Shown here piece after piece: positions 16,666 through 27,936 of a DNA stretch of 64,000 nucleotides. The stretch is taken from NCBI RefSeq assembly GCF_014395975.1, contig NZ_CP060714.1, forward strand, positions 372,001-436,000, in the 5' to 3' direction. The stretch is from Diaphorobacter ruginosibacter (GTDB taxonomy: Bacteria > Pseudomonadota > Gammaproteobacteria > Burkholderiales > Burkholderiaceae_C). Each line of letters begins with the position of its first letter. The first letter of the stretch is position 1. Both the position numbers and the translations under genes were made by a program. Below the pieces are notes generated by a model, which was not told where the DNA came from, did no database searches, and worked only from the letters and a program-made list of their open reading frames with translations.

Positions 16666-17367
16666 ATGGCATCCAACATCAAGAAATGGTCCGCTGAGTT
16701 CATCGGCACGTTCTGGCTGACCTTCGGCGGTTGCGGAAGCGCCGTGCTGGCGGCTGCATTTCCCAACGTGGGCATCGGCCTGCTGGGCGTTTCGTTCGCA
16801 TTCGGCCTGACCGTGCTGACGGGTGCCTACGCGCTCGGCCCGATCTCCGGCGGCCACTTCAATCCTGCGGTATCGGTGGGTCTGGCCATGGGGGGACGCT
16901 TCAAGTTCTCCGAGCTGCCCGGCTACATCATCGCGCAGGTGCTGGGCGCCATCGTGGCCGGTGCCGTGCTGTACGTGATCGCAACGGGCAAGCCCGGCGC
17001 GGACATTGGCGGCTTCGCGACCAACGGCTTCGGCGAGCACTCGCCCGGCGGTTATTCGATGACGGCCGCCCTGGTGGCCGAGGTGGTCCTCACCGCCATC
17101 TTCGTGATCGTCATCCTCGGTGCCACCGCCAAGCGTGCGGCCGGCGGCTTCGGCGGCCTCGCCATCGGCCTGTGCCTCACGCTGATCCACCTGATCTCGA
17201 TTCCCGTCACCAACACATCGGTCAACCCTGCACGCAGCACGGGGGTGGCGGTGTTCGGTCCGTCGATCGCGATGTCGCAGCTGTGGTTCTTCTGGGTCAT
17301 GCCGATCGTCGGCGCGATCATCGGCGCCGTTATCTACAAGGCGCTGCTGGCGGACGACAACGAGTAA
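16666..17367 (+). CDS. aqpZ: Aquaporin Z
   Basis: The 233-residue inner-membrane channel has six membrane helices and both NPA boxes, GGHFNPAVS (N66) and NTSVNPARS (N187). It closely tracks E. coli AqpZ from memory: GTFWLTFGGCGSAVLAA, YGEHSPGGYSM-like sequence and LTLIHLISIPVTNTSVNPARST. His175 and Arg190 sit where the selectivity filter of water-specific aquaporins has its His and Arg, so it should pass water rather than glycerol. It nevertheless lies next to glpK. The start follows a GGAAACGG-type SD. Confidence 0.94.
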   Translation: MASNIKKWSAEFIGTFWLTFGGCGSAVLAAAFPNVGIGLLGVSFAFGLTVLTGAYALGPISGGHFNPAVSVGLAMGGRFKFSELPGYIIAQVLGAIVAGAVLYVIATGKPGADIGGFATNGFGEHSPGGYSMTAALVAEVVLTAIFVIVILGATAKRAAGGFGGLAIGLCLTLIHLISIPVTNTSVNPARSTGVAVFGPSIAMSQLWFFWVMPIVGAIIGAVIYKALLADDNE

Positions 17368-17403
17368 TCACGGACACGCACAGGCTCTATGCGCTGAAAG
17401 ACA

Positions 17404-17435
17404 AGACGGCAGCCGAACGGCTGCCGTCTTTTTTT
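17404..17435. terminator. Terminator between aqpZ and glpK
   Basis: GACGGCAGCC and GGCTGCCGTC form a perfect 10-bp stem around GAAC, followed by seven T on the plus strand. On the minus strand the stem is followed by a T-rich TTGTCTTTC, so it may also stop glpK transcripts. The two genes are convergent. Confidence 0.9.
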
Positions 17436-17441
17436 CATTGA

Positions 17442-18935
17442 TCAGTCCGCGGTGGTCTGGCGCACCGCATGTTCCCAGTGGGCCATCAGCTCCGTGGCGC
17501 GCGAGCGGTGCATTGTCGGCATGAAACGGCGCTCTGCCTTCCACAAGGCCGACAGTTCCTCCGTGCTCTTGAACAGCCCGCACGACAGGCCGGCCAGGTA
17601 GGCGGCACCGAGCGCGGTGGTTTCCACGCAGGCAGGACGCACCACCGGAATGCCGAGCAGGTCGGCCTGGAACTGCATCAGCAGATTGTTGACGCTCGCG
17701 CCGCCGTCCACACGCAGCTCCGTGACGGGAGCCCCGCCGGCAGCTACCGCGTCGCGGCTCATGGCCTGCAGCAGCGCGGCGCTCTGGTAGGCGATCGATT
17801 CGAGCGCGGCGCGCGCGATGTGCGCGAGCGTGGTGCCGCGCGTGAGGCCGGTGATGGTGCCGCGCGCATCGGGCTTCCAGTAGGGCGCGCCAAGGCCGGT
17901 GAAGGCCGGCACGAGCATCACGCCGCCGGAATCTGGAACGCTCTCGGCGAGCGACTGCACCTCGCCGCTGTTCTCGATCGCGCGCAGGCCGTCGCGCAGC
18001 CACTGCACCACGGCGCCGCCGACGAACACGCTGCCCTCCATGGCGAACTCGGCGCGCGAGCGGGGCTGCGCCGCACTCGTGGTGAGCAGGCCGTTCTTCG
18101 AGGTCTGGAACTGGTGGCCCGTGTGCATCAGCATGAAGCAGCCCGTGCCATAGGTGTTCTTGGCCATGCCCGCGCTGAAGCAGGCCTGTCCGAAGAGGGC
18201 GCTCTGCTGGTCGCCGGCCACGCCGCCGATCATGATGGGCGAGCCCAGCAGTGCCTCGGCCGTGCTGCCGAACTCCGCACTGGAGGGCAGCACCTCGGGC
18301 ATGAGCGAGCGCGGAATGTTCAGGTGCGCGAGCAGTTCGTCGTCCCAGGCATTGGTGTGCACGTTGAACAGCATGGTGCGCGATGCGTTGCTCACGTCGG
18401 TGACATGGCGTCGGCCCTGGGTGAGCTGCCAGATAAGCCAGGTGTCGACCGTGCCGAACGCGAGTTCGCCGCGCTCCGCCTGTTCGCGTGCGCCGGGCAC
18501 GTTGTCGAGCAGCCATTGCAGCTTGGTGCCCGAAAAATAGGCATCGATCAACAGGCCGGTCTTCTGCTGGATGGTGTCGGCAAGCCCTTGCTCGCGCAAC
18601 TGCGCGCAGATCGGCTCGGCACGACGATCCTGCCAGACGAGCGCGTTGTGGACCGGCGCGCCGGTCTTGCGATTCCACAGCACGGTGGTCTCGCGCTGGT
18701 TGGTGATGCCGATGGCTGCGATGTCCCCGGCAGTGACGCCAGCCTTCTTCAGCGCTTCCTGCGCGGTGGCGAGCTGGGAGTTCCAGATTTCGACAGGGCT
18801 GTGTTCGACCCAGCCCGGCCGCGGGTAGATCTGCGGGAGTTCGCGCTGGGCCAGCGCGACGATCTGACCCTGCGCATCGAAGACGATGCTGCGGGAGCTG
18901 GAGGTGCCCTGGTCGAGGGCGAGGATGTAGGTCAT
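17442..18935 (-). CDS. glpK: Glycerol kinase
   Basis: GlpK phosphorylates glycerol to sn-glycerol 3-phosphate with ATP. The 497-residue protein begins MTYILALDQGTSSSRSIVFD, the ATP-binding phosphate-1 motif of FGGY kinases. It carries GITNQRETTVLWNRKTG, YFSGTKLQWLLDN and the C-terminal LRVDGGASVNNLLMQFQADL. The ATG at 18935 is chosen because the family starts there, whereas the open frame extends 18 codons upstream. It lies 32 bp downstream of glpR, likely in one operon, and shares a terminator region with aqpZ. Confidence 0.97.
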   Translation of the reverse strand: MTYILALDQGTSSSRSIVFDAQGQIVALAQRELPQIYPRPGWVEHSPVEIWNSQLATAQEALKKAGVTAGDIAAIGITNQRETTVLWNRKTGAPVHNALVWQDRRAEPICAQLREQGLADTIQQKTGLLIDAYFSGTKLQWLLDNVPGAREQAERGELAFGTVDTWLIWQLTQGRRHVTDVSNASRTMLFNVHTNAWDDELLAHLNIPRSLMPEVLPSSAEFGSTAEALLGSPIMIGGVAGDQQSALFGQACFSAGMAKNTYGTGCFMLMHTGHQFQTSKNGLLTTSAAQPRSRAEFAMEGSVFVGGAVVQWLRDGLRAIENSGEVQSLAESVPDSGGVMLVPAFTGLGAPYWKPDARGTITGLTRGTTLAHIARAALESIAYQSAALLQAMSRDAVAAGGAPVTELRVDGGASVNNLLMQFQADLLGIPVVRPACVETTALGAAYLAGLSCGLFKSTEELSALWKAERRFMPTMHRSRATELMAHWEHAVRQTTAD

Positions 18936-18967
18936 GGTTGCATTCCGGTTCTGCCGCGCCGCGTCCC

Positions 18968-19738
18968 TCACGGCGCCGCGACCACGCACTGGACGCCCGC
19001 GTCCTCGAGCAGCGAGGCGTAGGGCAGGGGCGGGGTCTTGTCGGTGAAGAGCATATCAATCTGGTCGAGCCGTGCGAGCTCGATCATCGCGCTGCGGTCG
19101 AATTTGCTGTGATCGGCGGCGAGCCACACCTCGCGCGACTGCGCGATGATGCTTTGCGCCACCTTCACCTCGCGCAGATCGAAGTCACGCAGGGTGCCGT
19201 CCTGCTCGATGCCCGAGATGCCGATCAGGCCGATGTCCACGCGGAACTGCCGGATGAAATCCACCGCCGTCTCGCCCACGATGCCGTGATCGCGGGCGCG
19301 CACCACGCCGCCAGCCACGATGACCTCGCAATCCGCATTGTTGGAGAGGATGGCCGCCACGTTCAGGTTGTTCGTGATCACGCGCAGGCCGCGATGGCGC
19401 ATGAGCTCGCGCGCGATGGCCTCGGTCGTCGTGCCGATGTTCAGGATCAGCGAGCAGTCGTTGGGCACCTGTGCCGCGACGGCGCGGGCAATGCGTGCCT
19501 TGCCTTCGGCATGGAGTGCCGTGCGCTCGGTGTGCGCCAGGTTCTCGGTGGTGGTGCCGGGCACGCGCACGCCGCCATGGAAGCGCTTGACGAGGCCGCG
19601 TTCGGCCAGGTGCTGGATGTCCCGGCGCACGGTCTGCAGCGTCACGCCCAGCGTCTCGGCGAGCTGCTCGACGCTTGCGCTCTTGCGCAGCCGCACCTGT
19701 TCCAGCAGTTGAAGTTGTCGTGGGTTGGTGTTGGTCAA
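18968..19738 (-). CDS. glpR: DeoR-family glycerol-3-phosphate regulon repressor
   Basis: The 256-residue protein has the DeoR HTH at the N-terminus (SVEQLAETLGVTLQTVRRDI, about residues 22-41, then GLVKRFHGGV). A sugar-phosphate sensor domain follows with NIGTTTEAIARELMRH and LIGISGIEQDGTLRDFD. In known systems GlpR represses glp genes and is released by glycerol 3-phosphate. Its place between glpK and the glycerol importer supports this role. It reads away from glpS, and the 224-bp A-rich gap between them is the likely operator region. Confidence 0.93.
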   Translation of the reverse strand: MTNTNPRQLQLLEQVRLRKSASVEQLAETLGVTLQTVRRDIQHLAERGLVKRFHGGVRVPGTTTENLAHTERTALHAEGKARIARAVAAQVPNDCSLILNIGTTTEAIARELMRHRGLRVITNNLNVAAILSNNADCEVIVAGGVVRARDHGIVGETAVDFIRQFRVDIGLIGISGIEQDGTLRDFDLREVKVAQSIIAQSREVWLAADHSKFDRSAMIELARLDQIDMLFTDKTPPLPYASLLEDAGVQCVVAAP

Positions 19739-19811
19739 AACGGTCGGATGAGGGTCAAGGGGGTCAAAAGGGGAGCCAAAGAGGCACGAAGCCTGGAAAG
19801 TTGCTTTACTT

Positions 19812-19897
19812 TAAAACGAAGCAAAAAGAAAACATCAAGGGTAAACCTGAATTCGAAACGATCAAAAAAGAACAAAAATGAACCAAATCGAAAAATG
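19812..19897. promoter_or_regulatory. A-rich divergent region, candidate GlpR operator cluster
   Basis: Between glpR and glpS the DNA drops sharply in GC and holds spaced short boxes such as AAAACGAAGC (about 19814), TTCGAAACGATC (about 19853), AAAGAACAAAAATGAACC and AAATCGAAAAATG. Repeats of CGAAA/GAACA about 10 bp apart resemble the TTTCG-type repeats bound by DeoR/GlpR proteins. The assignment rests on position and pattern only. Confidence 0.5.
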
Positions 19898-19962
19898 ATG
19901 CACGGAGAGCCTCTGCGTGCTCAGGTCGTTGTTGGCCCCGTGGGGCCCGAGGAAAGGTTGCG

Positions 19963-21033
19963 ATGCAGTTGGTTCTGGATGGGATCAGCAAGCGGATGGG
20001 AGCGCAGTGGTGGCTTCATGACATGGGCATGGAACTGCACAGCGGCGCGGTCACCGTGTTGCTGGGCGCGACGCAGGCGGGCAAGACCAGCCTCATGCGG
20101 ATCATGGCGGGGCTGGACGCACCGACCCACGGCCGCGTGCTGGTGGATGGCCAGGACGTGACCGGCGTGCCGGTGCGCGAACGCAACGTGGCCATGGTCT
20201 ATCAGCAATTCATCAATTATCCGTCGCTGACCGTGGCGCAGAACATTGCCTCGCCGCTGCGGCTGCGCGGGGAGAAGAACATCGACGCTCGCGTGCAGGA
20301 GCTCGCCGAGCGGCTGCACATCGAGATGTTCCTGACGCGCCTTCCTTCCGAGCTCTCGGGCGGCCAGCAGCAGCGTGTGGCACTGGCGCGCGCGCTTGCC
20401 AAGAACGCGCCGCTGCTGCTGCTCGACGAGCCGCTCGTGAATCTGGACTACAAGTTGCGCGAGGAACTGCGGGAGGAGCTGTCGCAGCTGTTCTCCGCCA
20501 GCGATTCCACCGTCGTCTACGCCACCACGGAGCCGGGTGAGGCGCTGCTGCTGGGCGGCTACACGGCCGTGCTCAAGGAAGGCCGGCTGCTGCAGTACGG
20601 CCCGACGGCCGAGGTGTTCCACGAACCCAATTCCATCGACGTGGCGCGTGCCTTCAGCGATCCGCCGATGAACTTCATCGCCGCCGCGCCCGTGCAGGGC
20701 GGCCTGCGCATGCCCGATGGCTCGCTGCTCGAGAAGGACATGGCGCTTTCCGGCGAGGCGCTCACGCTCGGGCTGCGCGCGAGCAGCCTGCGCTTCGACG
20801 CACGCGATGGCGACCTGGCCCTGGCCGGCGTGGTGGAGCTGGCCGAGATTTCCGGCTCCGACACCTTCGTGCACGTGACCTCTGCCTGGGGGCCGTTCGT
20901 GGCGCAGATCACCGGGGTGATCCATCTCGACATTGGCAATCGGGTGACGCTGCATTTCAGCCCCGATCATCTGTTCGTCTTTGGCGCCGATGGCAAGCTG
21001 CTTGCCGCGCCCGTCCGCAAGAAAGGTGCGTGA
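19963..21033 (+). CDS. glpS: Glycerol ABC importer ATPase GlpS
   Basis: This 356-residue protein is one of two ATPases of a glycerol ABC importer like GlpSTPQV of Rhizobium leguminosarum. It has Walker A GATQAGKT (35-42), a glutamine loop (VYQQF, 80-83), a canonical signature LSGGQQQRVALARAL (131-145) and Walker B LLLLDEP (D155, E156). The switch-histidine position reads YATTEPGEA (186-194), so Thr189 replaces the expected His. A C-terminal TOBE-like domain follows. It is the first gene of the importer operon, and glpT begins 3 bp after its stop. An AGGAAAGG SD supports the ATG. Confidence 0.92.
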   Translation: MQLVLDGISKRMGAQWWLHDMGMELHSGAVTVLLGATQAGKTSLMRIMAGLDAPTHGRVLVDGQDVTGVPVRERNVAMVYQQFINYPSLTVAQNIASPLRLRGEKNIDARVQELAERLHIEMFLTRLPSELSGGQQQRVALARALAKNAPLLLLDEPLVNLDYKLREELREELSQLFSASDSTVVYATTEPGEALLLGGYTAVLKEGRLLQYGPTAEVFHEPNSIDVARAFSDPPMNFIAAAPVQGGLRMPDGSLLEKDMALSGEALTLGLRASSLRFDARDGDLALAGVVELAEISGSDTFVHVTSAWGPFVAQITGVIHLDIGNRVTLHFSPDHLFVFGADGKLLAAPVRKKGA

Positions 21034-21036
21034 GAG

Positions 21037-22106
21037 ATGGCCCGCATCGAACTGGATCTCGCACATTCCTACAAGAGCGATCCGCAGCAGGACAGCGACT
21101 ATGCGCTGCTGCCGCTGAAGATGACCTTCGACGATGGTGGCGCCTATGCCTTGCTCGGGCCCTCGGGCTGCGGCAAGACAACGATGCTCAACATCATGTC
21201 CGGCCTGCTCGTGCCCTCGCATGGCAAGGTGCTGTTCGATGGCCGCGACGTCACGCGCGCCACGCCGCAGGAGCGCAACATCGCACAGGTGTTCCAGTTC
21301 CCGGTGATCTACGACACCATGACGGTGGCGGACAACCTCGCGTTTCCGCTGCGCAACCGCAAGGTGCCCGAGGATCGCATCCGCCAGCGCGTGGGCCAGA
21401 TCGCCGAGATGCTGGAGATGAGCGGCCAGCTCAACCAGCGCGCGGCGGGCCTGTCGGCCGATGCCAAGCAGAAGATCTCGCTCGGTCGCGGCCTGGTGCG
21501 CGAGGATGTGGCCGCCGTGCTGTTCGACGAACCGCTCACGGTGATCGATCCGCACCTGAAATGGCAGCTCAGGCGCAAGCTCAAGCAGATCCACCACGAA
21601 CTCAAGCTCACGCTGATCTACGTGACGCACGACCAGATCGAGGCGCTGACCTTTGCCGACAAGGTCGTGGTGATGACGCGCGGCCGTGCCGTGCAGGTGG
21701 GAACGCCGGGCGAGCTGTTCGAGCAGCCGCGGCATGCCTTCGTCGGGCATTTCATCGGCTCTCCGGGCATGAATTTCCTCGATGCCCGCGTGTTCAGTGA
21801 CTCGCTGGTGGTGGCAGGGCACATGCTGCCGATTCCCCGTCCGCTGCCCGAAGGCGAGCTGCGGCTGGGCGTGCGGCCCGAGTACCTGACCGTCGCCGCG
21901 GCCGAGGCGCCCGGCGCGCTGCCGTGCGAGGTCGTGCGCGTACAGGACGTGGGCACGCACCAGCTGCTCACGGCCCGCATCGACGGCCAGCTGCTGAAGG
22001 TGCGCTGCACCCCCGAACAGGTCCTGCCGGGCGCCGGCTCCGCCATCTGGCTGCGGCTGCTGGGCGACCACACCTGCTTCTATGACAAGAACGAGGAGCT
22101 GCTGCC

Positions 22107-22110
<4 letters not shown>
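21037..22110 (+). CDS. glpT: Glycerol ABC importer ATPase GlpT
   Basis: The 357-residue partner ATPase has Walker A GPSGCGKT (41-48), Walker B VLFDEP (D164, E165) and an intact switch histidine in YVTHDQIEA (His198). Its signature motif is degenerate: GLSADAKQKISLGRGL has LSADA (139-143) in place of LSGGQ. A TOBE-like domain follows from about residue 240. Pairing with GlpS therefore predicts one complete ATP site and one incomplete one. Its end overlaps glpP by 4 bp (ATGA), showing tight translational coupling. The name here follows the glycerol importer and is not the E. coli glycerol-3-phosphate antiporter GlpT. Confidence 0.92.
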
Positions 22111-23007
<897 letters not shown>

Positions 23008-23015
<8 letters not shown>

Positions 23016-23820
23016 GCAACGCTTTCAGAAACGCACGCTGTTCCTGATCCTGTACCTGGTGTTCGCATTGCTGCCCATCTACTGGATGGTCAACATGAGC
23101 TTCAAGACCAACGAGGAGATCCTCTCGAGCTTCTCGCTGTGGCCGCAGCATTTCACCTGGGACAACTACAGGACGATCTTCACCGACGCGTCCTGGTACT
23201 CGGGCTACATCAACAGCCTGATCTACGTGGCCATCAACACGGTGATCTCGCTGCTGGTCGCGCTGCCCGCGGCCTATGCGTTCTCGCGCTACCAGTTCCT
23301 GGGCGACAAGCATGTCTTCTTCTGGCTGCTCACGAACCGCATGACGCCGCCCGCGGTGTTCCTGCTGCCGTTCTTCCAGCTCTATACGACGGTGGGGTTG
23401 ATGGACACGCACCTCGCGGTGGCGCTCGCGCATCTGCTGTTCAACGTGCCGCTGGCGGTGTGGATTCTCGAAGGCTTCATGAGCGGCATTCCGCGCGAGA
23501 TCGACGAGACGGCCTACATCGACGGCTACTCGTTCCCGCGCTTCTTCCTCACGATCTTTCTTCCGCTCATCAAGGCGGGCGTGGGCGTGGCGGCGTTCTT
23601 CTGCTTCATGTTCAGCTGGGTGGAACTGCTGCTGGCGCGCACGCTCACCAGCGTGAACGCCAAGCCCATCGTGGCGACGATGACGCGCACGGTCTCGGCC
23701 TCGGGCATGGACTGGGCAACGCTCGCCGCCGCAGGCGTGCTGACCATCGTGCCGGGCGCGATCGTGATCTGGTTTGTGCGCCACTACATCGCGAAGGGCT
23801 TCGCGATGGGCCGCGTCTGA
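23008..23820 (+). CDS. glpQ: Glycerol ABC importer permease GlpQ
   Basis: The 270-residue second permease has six helices and an EAA-type loop in DETAYIDGYSFPRFFLTIFLP, as in MalG/UgpE-like proteins. The start lies inside the end of glpP. It is followed after 13 bp by a small membrane protein gene. The symbol is that of the glycerol importer subunit, not of the glycerophosphodiesterase GlpQ. Confidence 0.92.
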
Positions 23821-23833
23821 AGGAGCTTGCGAC

Positions 23834-24142
23834 ATGTGGGAATGGATGGCATGGACGACACCCGTGGCGGTGTTCTTCACCTGCATCGTGCTGATGCTGG
23901 TCGGCATGACGATCTGGGAGATCAAGTCTCCGACCGTCATGCGCAAGGGATTTCTGCCGATCACGACGACGCGCGGCGACCGCCTGTTCATCGGCTTGCT
24001 CACCGCCGCCTTCATCAACCTGATCTGGGTGGGCCTGGGCGAGAAGATGACGCAGTGGTTCTCGCTGGAGAGCGAACCGTCGGTGTGGATCAGCTTCGTG
24101 GTGTCGATGCTGGTGCTGGCGCTGGTGCTGCGCAAGGGGTGA
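23834..24142 (+). CDS. Small three-helix membrane protein (DUF2160) of the glycerol importer operon
   Basis: The 102-residue protein begins MWEWMAWTTPVAVFF and has about three membrane segments: the N-terminal helix, RLFIGLLTAAFINLIWVGLG and SFVVSMLVLALVLRKG. It matches DUF2160, a family found within glycerol ABC importer operons between glpQ and glpV. An AGGAGC SD lies before the ATG at 23834, while an in-frame extension upstream overlaps glpQ. It may be an accessory subunit of the importer; its function is not established. Confidence 0.82.
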   Translation: MWEWMAWTTPVAVFFTCIVLMLVGMTIWEIKSPTVMRKGFLPITTTRGDRLFIGLLTAAFINLIWVGLGEKMTQWFSLESEPSVWISFVVSMLVLALVLRKG

Positions 24143-24257
24143 GCAGGCCGTGAGCCGGCAGGGTGGTTTTCGAGGTGAAAGTAGAAGGGACGGACTGCAT
24201 CTCCCCGCAGCCGTACCCATTTCAAACATGGGGAGTTCCAATGCAAGGAGATGAGTC
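24143..24257. promoter_or_regulatory. Gap before glpV with an imperfect hairpin
   Basis: These 115 bp break the otherwise tight operon. An imperfect stem (ACGGACTGC with GCAGCCGT, about 24190-24214) lies in it. In many ABC operons such a hairpin sets a higher level of the binding-protein mRNA. That role is inferred here. Confidence 0.35.
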
Positions 24258-25991
<1,734 letters not shown>

Positions 25992-26011
25992 GGTTGTTAG
26001 CGCGACCTCAA

Positions 26012-26045
26012 GGCGGGCGCTTCCTCGGGGCGCTCGCCCTTTCCG
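26012..26045 (+). terminator. Probable terminator or attenuator after glpV
   Basis: GGCGGGCGC (26012-26020) and GCGCTCGCC (26030-26038) form a 9-bp stem with one G-U pair and an 8-9 nt loop. Only a weak CTTTCC follows, so readthrough into glpD is likely. Confidence 0.55.
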
Positions 26046-26090
26046 CCCCCTCCGGTTCATCGAGAATTATCGGGTTTACCCTGAAAGAGG

Positions 26091-26108
26091 TTGTCCAAAA
26101 GCGGACAA
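26091..26108 (+). promoter_or_regulatory. Small hairpin just before the glpD ribosome-binding site
   Basis: TTGTCC and GGACAA form a perfect 6-bp inverted repeat with a 6-nt loop. It ends two bases before the CGGAG SD of glpD. It could be an operator or a translation-control hairpin. Confidence 0.35.
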
Positions 26109-26116
26109 TCGGAGCC

Positions 26117-27721
26117 ATGACTACTAACGATTCCATCAGCCCACAGAAGACGGATCGGGCCGAGCTGCTGGCCCGGCTTGCCCAGCCGCAGGAATACGAT
26201 CTGGCCGTGGTGGGCGGAGGTGCGACCGGCCTAGGCACGGCGCTTGACGCCGCCGCCCGGGGCCTCAAGGTGGTGCTGCTCGAGTCCCACGATTTCGCCA
26301 AGGGCACGTCCTCGCGTGCGACCAAGCTGGTGCACGGCGGCGTGCGCTACCTGGCGCAGGGCAACATCTCGCTGGTGCGCGAGGCTTTGCATGAGCGCAC
26401 GACACTGCTTCACAACGCGCCGCACCTGGCCCGCCCGCTGGCCTTTGTGATGCCGTCCTACAAGCTCTGGGAAACCCCGTTCTACGGCGTGGGGCTCAAG
26501 ATGTACGACGGCCTGGCAGGTTCCGCCGGCCTGGGAGCGACAGAATTCCTCGGGCGCATGGACACCATGCGCCTGCTGCCGACCGTGCAGGGTGACGGTC
26601 TCAAGGGGGGCGTCAAGTACTGGGACGGCCAGTTCGACGACGCTCGTCTCGCGCTCGCGCTGGCGCGCACGGCTGCGCTCAAGGGCGCGCTGCTGGTGAA
26701 CTACTGCGCCGTGACCGAACTCACCTATGCCGACGGCAAGGTCAACGGGCTGGTCTGCGAGGACGTGCGGTCGAAGCAGCGCTTCGAGATCAAGGCACGC
26801 TGCGTGATCAACGCGGCTGGCGTCTGGGTCGACGCGCTGCGCGAGAAGGACGGCGTGGCGCAGGGCAAGCCGGTCAAGCCGATGGTGGCGCCCAGCCAGG
26901 GCGTGCACATCGTGGTGGACCGCGAATTCCTGCCGACCGACCACGCCTTGATGGTCCCCAAGACCACGGACGGCCGCGTGCTGTTCGCCGTGCCCTGGCT
27001 GGGCAAGGTGATCCTGGGCACCACCGATAGCCCGAAGAAACAGCTCGACTACGAACCCGAGGCCATGAAGAACGAGGTGGCCTTCATCCTGGGCGAGTCG
27101 GCGCGCTACCTGCGCCGCGCGCCCAAGATCTCGGACGTGCGCAGCATCTGGGCGGGGCTGCGTCCCCTGGTCAAGCACCAGGACGACGACGCCGGCAACA
27201 CCAAGAAGATCAGCCGCGAGCACACGGTGCTGGTCAGCAAGAGCGGCCTGGTCACGGTGACGGGCGGCAAGTGGACGACCTACCGCGCGATGGCCGAGGA
27301 CGTGCTGCAGCAGTGCATGGACGCCGACCTGCTGCCGCGCCGCCCGGGCGGCGTCACGGTCAGGCTGCCCGTGGTCGGTGCGACGGTCGGCAAGCCGATG
27401 CGCGAGGGCATGAACGATCCGCAGGGCCTGCACTCCTATGGCAGCGAGGCTGGATTCGTCGCCTCGCTCGAAGGAGCGCAGGTCGCGTTGGCGCCGGGCT
27501 TCAGCGAGGCCATGGTGCGCTTTGCCGCTCGCCACGAGTACGCGCGAACCGTGGAGGACGTGCTGGCGCGCCGCGTGCGCCTGTTGTTCCTGGATGCGAA
27601 GCTGGCGGCTTCGATCGCCCCGCGCGTGGCGGAAATCCTTCGCGAAGAGTTGGGTATTGACCCGCAACTGGACGATTTTTTGGCGATTGCGCAACAATAC
27701 GCCACCGTTCCGCAGCCCTGA
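26117..27721 (+). CDS. glpD: Aerobic glycerol-3-phosphate dehydrogenase
   Basis: GlpD is a membrane-associated FAD enzyme that oxidises glycerol 3-phosphate to dihydroxyacetone phosphate and passes electrons to quinone. The 534-residue protein has the FAD dinucleotide fold at YDLAVVGGGATGLGTALDAA (about residues 28-47). The family block SSRATKLVHGGVRYL follows, with TGGKWTTYRAMAEDV near the C-terminal half. The ATG at 26117 follows a CGGAG SD; the open frame extends 50 codons further back into glpV. It completes the glycerol pathway encoded in this island. Confidence 0.95.
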   Translation: MTTNDSISPQKTDRAELLARLAQPQEYDLAVVGGGATGLGTALDAAARGLKVVLLESHDFAKGTSSRATKLVHGGVRYLAQGNISLVREALHERTTLLHNAPHLARPLAFVMPSYKLWETPFYGVGLKMYDGLAGSAGLGATEFLGRMDTMRLLPTVQGDGLKGGVKYWDGQFDDARLALALARTAALKGALLVNYCAVTELTYADGKVNGLVCEDVRSKQRFEIKARCVINAAGVWVDALREKDGVAQGKPVKPMVAPSQGVHIVVDREFLPTDHALMVPKTTDGRVLFAVPWLGKVILGTTDSPKKQLDYEPEAMKNEVAFILGESARYLRRAPKISDVRSIWAGLRPLVKHQDDDAGNTKKISREHTVLVSKSGLVTVTGGKWTTYRAMAEDVLQQCMDADLLPRRPGGVTVRLPVVGATVGKPMREGMNDPQGLHSYGSEAGFVASLEGAQVALAPGFSEAMVRFAARHEYARTVEDVLARRVRLLFLDAKLAASIAPRVAEILREELGIDPQLDDFLAIAQQYATVPQP

Positions 27722-27754
27722 ACCCCCGTTCAAGGCTGCACTGTTGCATTCAGG

Positions 27755-27786
27755 AATCCGCTTCGCTTGACGGGCGGATTTTTCTT
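27755..27786 (+). terminator. Terminator after glpD
   Basis: AATCCGC (27755-27761) pairs with GCGGATT (27774-27780), followed by TTTCTTT. It separates glpD from the ribosomal protein genes. Confidence 0.7.
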
Positions 27787-27795
27787 TGCGACAAT
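27767..27795 (+). promoter_or_regulatory. Candidate sigma-70 promoter for the spc operon
   Basis: TTGACG (27767-27772) and GACAAT (27790-27795) are spaced by exactly 17 bp. The -35 lies inside the glpD terminator loop. A transcript from here would have a leader of about 135 nt before rplN. A weaker alternative is TTGCGA with TAAATC just downstream. Confidence 0.55.
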
Positions 27796-27936
27796 ACAAG
27801 GCTTCGCGTAAATCTATGCGCGAAAGTTTCTGCCCAGCGGATGAGCTGTGAATGGTTTGCAGCTCTGACGACGGGCCCAAGACTGACTGGTAGCTCTCAT
27901 TCGTGTGGGCTTCCGGTGCAAGTTGGGAATATTGAA

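Noticed and set aside
19921..22071. A 716-codon minus-strand frame across glpS and glpT
   Set aside because: The composition is that of the reverse strand of ABC ATPase genes and no motif is present.
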